A program made the translations under genes and the position numbers. From Brassica napus (taxonomy: Eukaryota > Streptophyta > Magnoliopsida > Brassicales > Brassicaceae), in the NCBI RefSeq assembly GCF_020379485.1, contig NC_063448.1, forward strand, positions 15,709,726 to 15,773,725: a DNA stretch of 64,000 nt. The letters run 5' to 3'. Positions 57,901 through 64,000 of this stretch are shown here, one piece after another. Every line of letters starts with the position of its first letter. The first letter of the stretch is position 1. Below the pieces are notes generated by a model that ran no database searches, had not been told where the DNA came from, and saw only the letters and a program-made list of their open reading frames with translations.

Positions 57901-60900
57901 AATCTATTAATTCCGCTCTGAAGCGAGCTAGAGGATTTCTGATTCAGTTCCTGTTGGAGTTCATAAGGAAGAAGCTAGGAAAGTGGTTTTAGAAAAAGAG
58001 AGAAGATGCTTTGAGTCTTCCAACTCAACATAGTCGGGGTGTTGAATACTTGCTTGCTGTTTGATCGGAGATAGAGGATACGATGACGGTACAACCAATT
58101 GATGGATGGCTATTCTTTGTGAAAGGTGGCAAAATGGGCTGTGTGGTTGATTTGGAACATGGAAAGTGTGATTGTGGTGTCTATGCAGTGGAGAAAATAC
58201 TTTGCTCTCATGCTATAGCTGCTGGAACATCTGCTGGTTTGCATATCTCTACACTTGTATGTCCAGTGTACTCAAAGGATTTTCTGTTTGCAGGATACTC
58301 AGAGAATATATATCCTTGTGTTGGACAACAAGTTGAGGAACACACATGCTTTCCTCAGGATGTAAAGTGTGGTCCGGGAAGACTGAAGAAATCAAGATGG
58401 CAATCTTGGTTGGACCTATCCAGGATGAGAGAACACAAACCCCGGAAGCAACACATGGTTTATAGATGCTCAAAATGCAAGGAAACTGGCCATACAAAAC
58501 CACAATGTAAGAAATGATGTGGACGACCTTCAAGTAAGTCGTCCCGAAGGTCGTCCAGTTAGTCGTCCAGAGTTTTTTCTTCCAGAAGACCTTCAAGTAA
58601 GTCATCAAGAAGACCTTAAAGTTAGTCGTCCAGTGCTTTTTCTTCCAGAAGACCTTCAAGTTAGTCGTTCAATGTTTAGTCTTCAAGAAGACCTTCAAGT
58701 AAGTCGTCCAGAAGGTCGTCCAGTTAGTCGTCCAGTTTTTATTCTTCCAGAAGACCTTCAAGTTAGTCGTCCAGTGTTTAGTCTATGTATTAAAAATTTG
58801 TGTTATGAACTTATCTGTGTCAACTTCTTTGTCAAATTGCACTACCAAACAAATTTAAGAAGGTCTTGCCCTTTATATTATTCGAAAGGTTACAAAAGGT
58901 CACTGCACAGAAGACTTTCCCGACTACTTATAGTTAAGTCGTCCAACATTCCAGACGACTTAACTGTAAGTCTTCTGCGCAGAAGATATGTTACAAAATA
59001 ATCAAGTTCAAATACACACATCAGCCTAATCTATCATACAAAATAATCTAACATAACATGTTTATCACCCCTCATACGCACCCAGGTTGGCATCATTGTC
59101 CTTGTTTTCGAACTCAAGCGCATCAGGAAGCTCTTTAAATATATCCACCACCATCTTATCCCTCATAGTCTTTCCGTTGGGCTTAGCAAAGTCTTTTTTA
59201 CTAAATGGCATCCCAAGAGCATGACATTCAATGTACTTTAGAGCGTACACGCCACAATCACCAGCTCGGGCCTGAGGTATATTGGTCAGTCTCTCATATG
59301 TGAATGGACCATGTTGAGAAAATGCTCCATTACCACATCGAGTTCTTCTGGGGAGATACTGGAATAAATGCTGTCCCAGACGACTATGTGCCTCTTAGGG
59401 ATCGATATCCACATAGCAATCCAATGACTGTCGGTGTAGTTCACTGGCGGATAGACATCATCAATATCCATCTCCCAAACCTTGTTCGATTGGTAAAATG
59501 ATAGTATAGTGCCTGCATAATAATTTCACGCCCCACCAGGGAGTCTTCTTCCTAAACCGTTCTGATCGGGCTCCGAGTCCTTAAAATCCTTGTAGTTGAA
59601 TCTCCATTGCTGAGCAAAGAGATGATCAAGGAAGCACATTCTTTCGCTCCTGAAATGTTGTGGGTTAGCGTCGTACTTCTTCCTCAGCACATTAATCCAA
59701 GCATTAATATGCTGCATATAAAATTGGGTACAAGTCAGAAGATATCAGACGAATTACTGGTAAGTCGTCTACGTAGAAGACTTACCAGACAACTTACAAG
59801 TAATTCGTAGACGACTTACCAGACGACTTATTGGTAAGTTGTTTACAAAGAAGACTTATCAGTAAGTAATCTAAGTCATAACAGAAGACTTACACAGTCC
59901 TCCAGCCACTCTAAGGAGGTCCGGAGGATGTGATACCACTAAGTTCTACTTGTACGTGGTTTTTTTATCGAGATGTGTTCTATAATGGCTGCAAACACAA
60001 AATGTTGAAAAGCAATCAGTTTTTGTAGACTAAAGGAAGCTATTATGGGAAAACAAACACTTACGGACAAGTTTTCAACCAATCAGCGAGCTCCTTCAAC
60101 TTCTTCTTGTCAATCCGAAATAGTGGGTTGATTTTTGTCCAATAGAACAAGGCTTGGTTCTGGAGCTTTATCTTTCGAGGAACTAGCATCTGCGGGCACA
60201 TCTGGACCTTTATCCTCCGGCAAGCTCTTCCTTCCCGCGTTCGTCCCATTAACACTTTCACTCTGCAATATACAAGATGGGTTTATACAATAATAACCAA
60301 AGATCCATTTCAAACAATAATAACCAATGAGTGTCTTCAAACATGATACAAAATACATATACAAAATCCATACACTATAAACAAAGCACACATGTTCTGA
60401 TATACAAGAAACAAAGCAAATGCAACTTTTCAGTTCTTATTCTTAAGACTTTGTCTAGTCAATCTCTTGTTGGAAGAGGATTCGTTACTAACCCCGGGTT
60501 CGAGCGTCGGTTTAGGTAGAGAGGTAGTGTTTGGAGATGATGTCCCTTTCCGTTTTCTGGTGATCCCAACCTTCTTCTCCACATCTTCCACCCTTTCCGA
60601 CAGATACTTGATCTCCTTAACGCACGTCCCAAACCTTTCCCTCATGGCATCAACTATGTCCTTGAACATGGTTTTAATATCCTCTTTGGTCAACCCACCA
60701 ACAGTCGTAGTCACCTCTGAATGAGCCATTGTATGAACCTCTTCACTAGCCTTTGCAGGTGCCTCTTCACTAGCCTCTGCAGGTGCCTCTTTACGAGCTT
60801 TCTTCCGAGGTCTTGGACTGTCTTCCTTCACTACCTTTTTCTTCGCTGGACTCACAACCGCCGGCTTTGTATTGACCCAAGTACCAGTGACTTCCCAGCA

Positions 60901-63561
60901 ATCCATGGTCCACTTCCACGGTGTCTTCACAAACATGAGTTTAATTATGTTCTCCGCAGGCGTGTCCTCAACATCAAACTCCCATTTTGGAAACAGTTCA
61001 CCAATCTCCTTCTGAAAAAGTTGATCACCCTAGTCTGCAGTAAATAGAAGATATGAACTTAGATATTTGACGGATTAAGAAAGATGGAAAGAAAAGACTT
61101 CGCAGACGACTTATAATTAAGTCGTCTGGAAAGTCTTCCAGCTGGACGACTTAGTAGACTTTCCAGACGACTTATAACTAAGTAGTCTGGATAGTCTTCC
61201 CAGACGACTTAATTATAAGTCTTCTACTAAATCATCCAGCTGGAAGACTTTCCAGATGACTTAATTATAAGTCTTCTACTAAGTCGTCCCGTTGAAAGAC
61301 TTATCAGATGACTTAATTATAAGTTTTCTGCGAAGTCGTCCACATTGAAGTAAATACCTGACTGAGGATAGTCTATTTAAAGAATCTGCGTCCTTTGCGA
61401 CCCTTGTAAGCCAGTATAGGTGGAGACGGATTGTTTGGGAGAGGATTACCATAATTAGCACCCAATTCCAGCAGAGCTGTGTACACCCAGACCTGGAGAG
61501 CTTGCGCAAACCCATTAATAGTGTAACAACCTGAAATATCTTTGCCCTTCACTGAGTCCATCAGAATCTTAAACGCGACTATCCCCGATGGATAATTCTC
61601 AAACCGTTCTAGCTCCATCACTAGCCTTGCCAGACTAACCCATGTAGGGGTTGAATACTTTCTCCCTTCAATGTATCCAGTGAAGATGGCAAGGTATGCG
61701 AGCCGCTTGCGATCATCCCGAGACCACCCTTTGCATCTCTCAAATGCTGCTATTATCTCCTGAGTAGATGGCCCAGCTTCGACATGAACTCCCAACATCC
61801 CCCAGAAAGAAGTCAACTCCTTTGTAACAACAAAGTGAGGTCTCTCAAGGTCCTCGATGTACTCGCATTTTAGACCAGTGAGGTTTTCAAACTCTAACAG
61901 TGAAAACCTCACAGGTTGTGGACCAACGAGACTCCACAGCTCATACTTCTTCTTTATGTCCAGCTGGAAATCGAGCATGTAGTGAACCAGCCTTGAAGCC
62001 CAATCAAATCCCAGCTCTTGGAACTTGATGAAAACTCCCAACTTCGACTCCTCCATCTCTTCATATTCGTCATCATGAAGAGCTTTCTTTAAAGCAGTAT
62101 GCAACATCCAACAAGTATGATACGAAATGCTATTCATTGCGGGGGGCTCTTCTCCTAATGTATGTATCCTACGGGGGAGTTCTGGTATATCCATTTTTTT
62201 TCCTGCAAAACAATCAAAGACAACCATCTCAAAACAATCAAAGACTTATAATTAAGTCGCCTGACAAGTTTTCCAGCTGAAAGACTTATAGTAGAACATT
62301 TTAAAGACAACGTTTTATGTTCATCTTTTACTCAGTCAATCACTCGACAGTAAGAGATATAACTTACCGGCGGCAGAGTTCAACGAGACGCCTCTGACAG
62401 AATGCGCGCCAGGGTTTCCTCTCAGATCTTAAATAGAGGAAGCGGCTGTGAGAACGGTGGTGAGAACGACGATGATAACGGCAGAGAGATAACCGGCGGT
62501 GAGAACGATAGATTACAGAGAATCGACAGAAATCGCCTTTGAGAGAAACGGCGTTAGGGTTTTCTGAATTTCGCGAAAAAGTGCAAAAAAAAAACACCTT
62601 ATATATGTCTGGTAAATAATCCGGTTAGGTTTAAAAATACATTGTAAAATTAAAGGTTCGGTCCGGTTTGGACGACTTACTAGTAAGTCTTCTGTTGAAT
62701 ACTGTACATCAGACGACTTACTAGTAAATCGTCTCAGACCCTAAATTTAACCCCTAAACTAAATTGACTAAATTAACTAACTAACCACGTTATAAAGCCG
62801 TAGTTATATTTAAATAGTGTTTACTATACACAGAAATAAACATACTTAGGTAAATTTTAAAGTTTTCAAGAAAACATTTATGCATTCCAAAATCTAACCC
62901 TAAGAACACATTCAATACTACAACATATGTTGGCAAAACTTAAACAAAAAAATATCATGACTCACTACTTTCACTCACCTATGTTGAAAACAATTAACTT
63001 TTGTTATATCTTAATTTATATCTCTTAAAACATATGTTAATTACATGATTTCAATTTTTCACTTATCAAGATATTTTTTACAAAATTTTTTAAATTATTT
63101 CTAAGTAGAACTAGACTAGACGACTTACGGGGGTTAGAAACGTAAAAAAATTCGGTTTTTTTGTTTGTTCACATAGAGTTGGTTGTAATTTCAATAGGCT
63201 TTTATGTTACTTTTGCATTTGATTCAAGTTTGAGTTTAATTTTCCATTTGAAATGAAGTCGTGAGTCATATTTTGCAATTTTTCCTACATTAAATTTACA
63301 AATACATATAATTATGATCTATAAAGACATACCATATGTAGTTTACAAAAAAAGAAAAGAAGATATACCATATTTGTAGCCGGGGCTTCAGATGGACTCT
63401 CTAGTTCATCGGCCTTCCGAAAAAATAAACAGAAATATAAAATCAGATTTTACTGAACTTACAAACCAAAATAAGATGAAAAAGTAGTTGATTATTACAT
63501 TGGAAAACTGAGCAGCATACAACAAACTGAATACAGGAAGGACAACAATGAGTTTCATCAT
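54473..63561 (-). CDS. GASA12: GASA12-like gibberellin-regulated cysteine-rich peptide, split by a MULE in intron 2
   Basis: Four exons (minus): 63561-63499 (signal peptide MMKLIVVLPVFSLLYAAQFS), 63413-63369 (ADELESPSEAPATNM), 54780-54750 (KGGQGSLKPE) and 54654-54473 (the GASA domain). All borders are GT/AG and phases fit; 321 bases give 106 aa. The C-terminal domain carries the GASA/snakin cysteine pattern: CPKACDFRC, C..FCNLCC..CLCVPSGTYG, ECPCYNNW and terminal GGPKCP. Secreted GASA peptides act in hormone response, growth and defence. Sequence and exon lengths fit Arabidopsis GASA12 (At2g30810) as I recall it. Intron 2 is 8,588 bp because a Mutator-like element sits inside; the coding frame is undamaged. 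Whether it is still spliced is unknown. Confidence 0.85.
54830..54838 (+). repeat. MULE target-site duplication, left copy
   Basis: TACATTAAA, identical to 63286-63294 and directly abutting the element end GGTTTTTC. Confidence 0.92.
55360..56160. repeat. Palindrome cluster A (left subterminal)
   Basis: Many copies of a near-perfect palindrome with arms GACGACTTAC and GTAAGTCGTC separated by two variable bases, e.g. 55428-55449, 55557-55578, 55617-55638 and 55984-56005. Half copies and mismatched copies lie between, each separated by 40-60 bases of AT-rich spacer. Confidence 0.92.
56226..58517 (+). pseudogene. mudrA-type MULE transposase, stops in frame
   Basis: A degenerate first block (56226-~56550, MMRQLHAVYGEWLLKD with stops and a frameshift) precedes the main frame from 56514. 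That frame has an acidic segment, the MuDR DNA-binding region (SFVSKDALLSELRLTAVRLR...GCEWKIRASV...FWVTKYVEKHTC), a DDE core (VDGTHLSGKYGG; VSDQHTANKSA), a SWIM zinc finger (CDCGVYAVEKILCSH) and a final CCHC knuckle (CSKCKETGHTKPQC). In-frame stops occur at 57486, 57537, 57873, 57990 and 58062, with no frameshift among the later blocks. This transposase would have cut and moved the element; it cannot now make a full-length protein without readthrough. Confidence 0.92.
58511..58995. repeat. Palindrome cluster B, tandemly expanded
   Basis: Half-motifs (GACCTTCAAGTAAGTCGTCC, AAGGTCGTCCAGTTAGTCG) are strung together at about 30-55 bp periods just after the transposase stop codon, with further copies at 58915-58985. 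The apparent ORF across them is only a product of the repeat. Confidence 0.88.
59740..59890. repeat. Palindrome cluster C
   Basis: Diverged and overlapping copies of the GACGACTTAC/GTAAGTCGTC motif lie in what would be an intron of the Ulp1 gene. Confidence 0.85.
61088..61345. repeat. Palindrome cluster D
   Basis: Copies with an AT-rich centre, e.g. 61105-61126 (arms GACGACTTA and TAAGTCGTC), alternate with TCTTCCAGCTGGA-like words. They lie between the DUF1985 exon and the linker exon. Confidence 0.88.
62240..63130. repeat. Palindrome cluster E (right subterminal) and Ulp1 gene upstream region
   Basis: Copies at 62671-62692 and 62712-62733 (centre TAGT), plus half copies near 62244 and 63119. 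The stretch 62364-62597 is probably the 5' leader of the Ulp1 gene. The rest to 63285 is AT-rich with no ORF. Confidence 0.75.
63286..63294 (+). repeat. MULE target-site duplication, right copy
   Basis: TACATTAAA, identical to 54830-54838 and directly following the element end ATTTTTCC. Confidence 0.92.
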
Positions 63562-63599
63562 TATTATTATTTTTGTTATAAATCATGGATGTTCATAAC

Positions 63600-64000
63600 C
63601 AGCCTATACTAGAGAGAGAGAGTTGGCGCCCTAGAGAGAGAGAGAGCCGGCGGCTAGAGAGAGAGAGAAACCCTAGTTTCTTTTTTCTTATTGGTTTATG
63701 ATTTGTACTCTTTCCATTATTCTAATTCCCTATATAAAGGGCTTCTTATGTTTAAGAATAAGAAGAATATACAGTTTCTATTCTCTAGTTTGACAACACG
63801 TTATCATCACGATTACTCTAAGAACCCTAAGCTAAAATCCAAAATCGATAAAACCTATGACCCTAGCCGACGAACCCTAATCCCGATCGCGAGAACCATC
63901 CCGATCGCGAACCTTCCCGATCCAAGCTTCTTCGCGTCCCGATCAGTTCCAGCTCACGGCGATCTCAGCTTGGACAGCTAACGTTCCGGATATCAGCTTC
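63600..64000 (+). other. Possible start of another repeat or retroelement beside the GASA gene
   Basis: Three GAGAGAGA runs at 63612-63672 are followed by TATATAAAGGGCTTC (about 63730) and GTTTGACAACACGTTATCATC (about 63789-63809). The latter, a TATA box followed by ACACGTTATCA, resembles the LTR and leader of some plant LTR retroelements. The element would run off the window, and no paired LTR can be checked. The open frame here is not treated as a gene. Confidence 0.3.

Larger units (their letters stand above)
59065..62194 (-). pseudogene. DUF1985 / Ulp1-like cysteine protease gene of the MULE
   Basis: Minus-strand multi-exon gene. The DUF1985 exon starts at ATG 62194 (MDIPELPRRIHTLGEE) and runs to about 61373 (LVGPQPVRFSLLEFENLTGL...). 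About 60936-60430 encodes a basic, NLS-like linker (PRPRKKARKE). Smaller pieces lie at 60261-60061 and 59717-59526. The C48/Ulp1 protease is at about 59471-59065, with catalytic His in SHWIAMW, Asp in VVWDS, Gln in NIPQARA and Cys in GDCGVYALK. A frameshift separates the His/Asp part (ends MVHSHMRD, stop) from the Gln/Cys part. Such Ulp1 genes mark Kaonashi MULEs; the family may cleave SUMO-like conjugates, but its role in transposition is unproven. Exon borders are approximate. Confidence 0.85.
54839..63285. mobile_element. Ulp1-carrying Mutator-like element (KI-MULE type), 8,447 bp
   Basis: It is bounded by a perfect 9-bp direct repeat TACATTAAA (54830-54838 and 63286-63294), the target-duplication length of Mutator elements. 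The ends are only weakly inverted: left GGTTTTTCTGCAAATTTGA, right (reversed) GGAAAAATTGCAAAATATGA. This is normal for MULEs with short or no terminal repeats. Inside are a plus-strand mudrA-type transposase gene (56226-58517) and a convergent DUF1985/Ulp1 gene (62194-59065), with noncoding parts full of a palindromic motif. Both genes are damaged. It sits wholly within intron 2 of the GASA12-like gene; removing element plus one duplication leaves an intron of about 130 bp. Confidence 0.93.

Noticed and set aside
58519..59001. 160-codon ORF with repeating DLQVSRPE units
   Set aside because: The apparent protein repeats come from tandem copies of the DNA palindrome motif after the transposase stop, not from a gene.
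63691..63981. 96-codon ORF at the right edge
   Set aside because: Overlaps a TATA box and leader-like repeat sequence; probably untranslated or truncated by the window.

Overview
This is plant nuclear DNA, almost certainly from a Brassica or a close crucifer. Ten genes lie in the same order as, and read like orthologues of, the Arabidopsis thaliana block At1g24030 to At1g24140: PBL28, a chloroplast GNAT acetyltransferase, LSM12, RNH1C, a DCC-family protein, UGT74B1, peroxidase 6, ARL1, a WD40 protein and 3-MMP. UGT74B1, a glucosinolate enzyme, fits a crucifer. Arabidopsis identities come from recall of the families, not from a search.

Layout. 1-5009 is the 3' end of a decayed Athila-like Ty3/gypsy element: a frameshifted env-position ORF, a long noncoding stretch, a polypurine tract and a 3' LTR with a GC-rich 53-bp tandem repeat. 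5010-18500 is AT-rich and made largely of Helitron-like elements carrying pieces of host genes: an AAA-ATPase N-terminus, a CDK-like kinase N-terminus and a complete three-exon Bet v 1-like gene. Telomere-like repeats follow. 18531-36496 is the gene-dense collinear block, with a tRNA-Val(AAC) gene and a U5 snRNA gene with its promoter. 36497-45414 holds a SINE, the WD40 gene and a Helitron with an RPA-like OB-fold fragment. 45415-50397 is a structurally intact Copia retrotransposon with matching LTRs. 50757-51908 is the 3-MMP gene.

54473-63561 is the most interesting region. A GASA12-like gene has four exons whose splice phases all fit (106 aa). Its second intron holds an 8,447-bp Mutator-like element of the Ulp1-carrying (KI-MULE) type, bounded by a perfect 9-bp target duplication. 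Without the element the intron would be about 130 bp. The element carries a mudrA transposase gene with in-frame stops, a convergent DUF1985/Ulp1 protease gene, and many copies of a short palindrome confined to its noncoding parts.

The host genes do unrelated housekeeping and defence jobs; nothing suggests a gene cluster with one pathway. Exon coordinates were derived by hand from splice sites and reading frame; every multi-exon model given as a CDS sums to a multiple of three.
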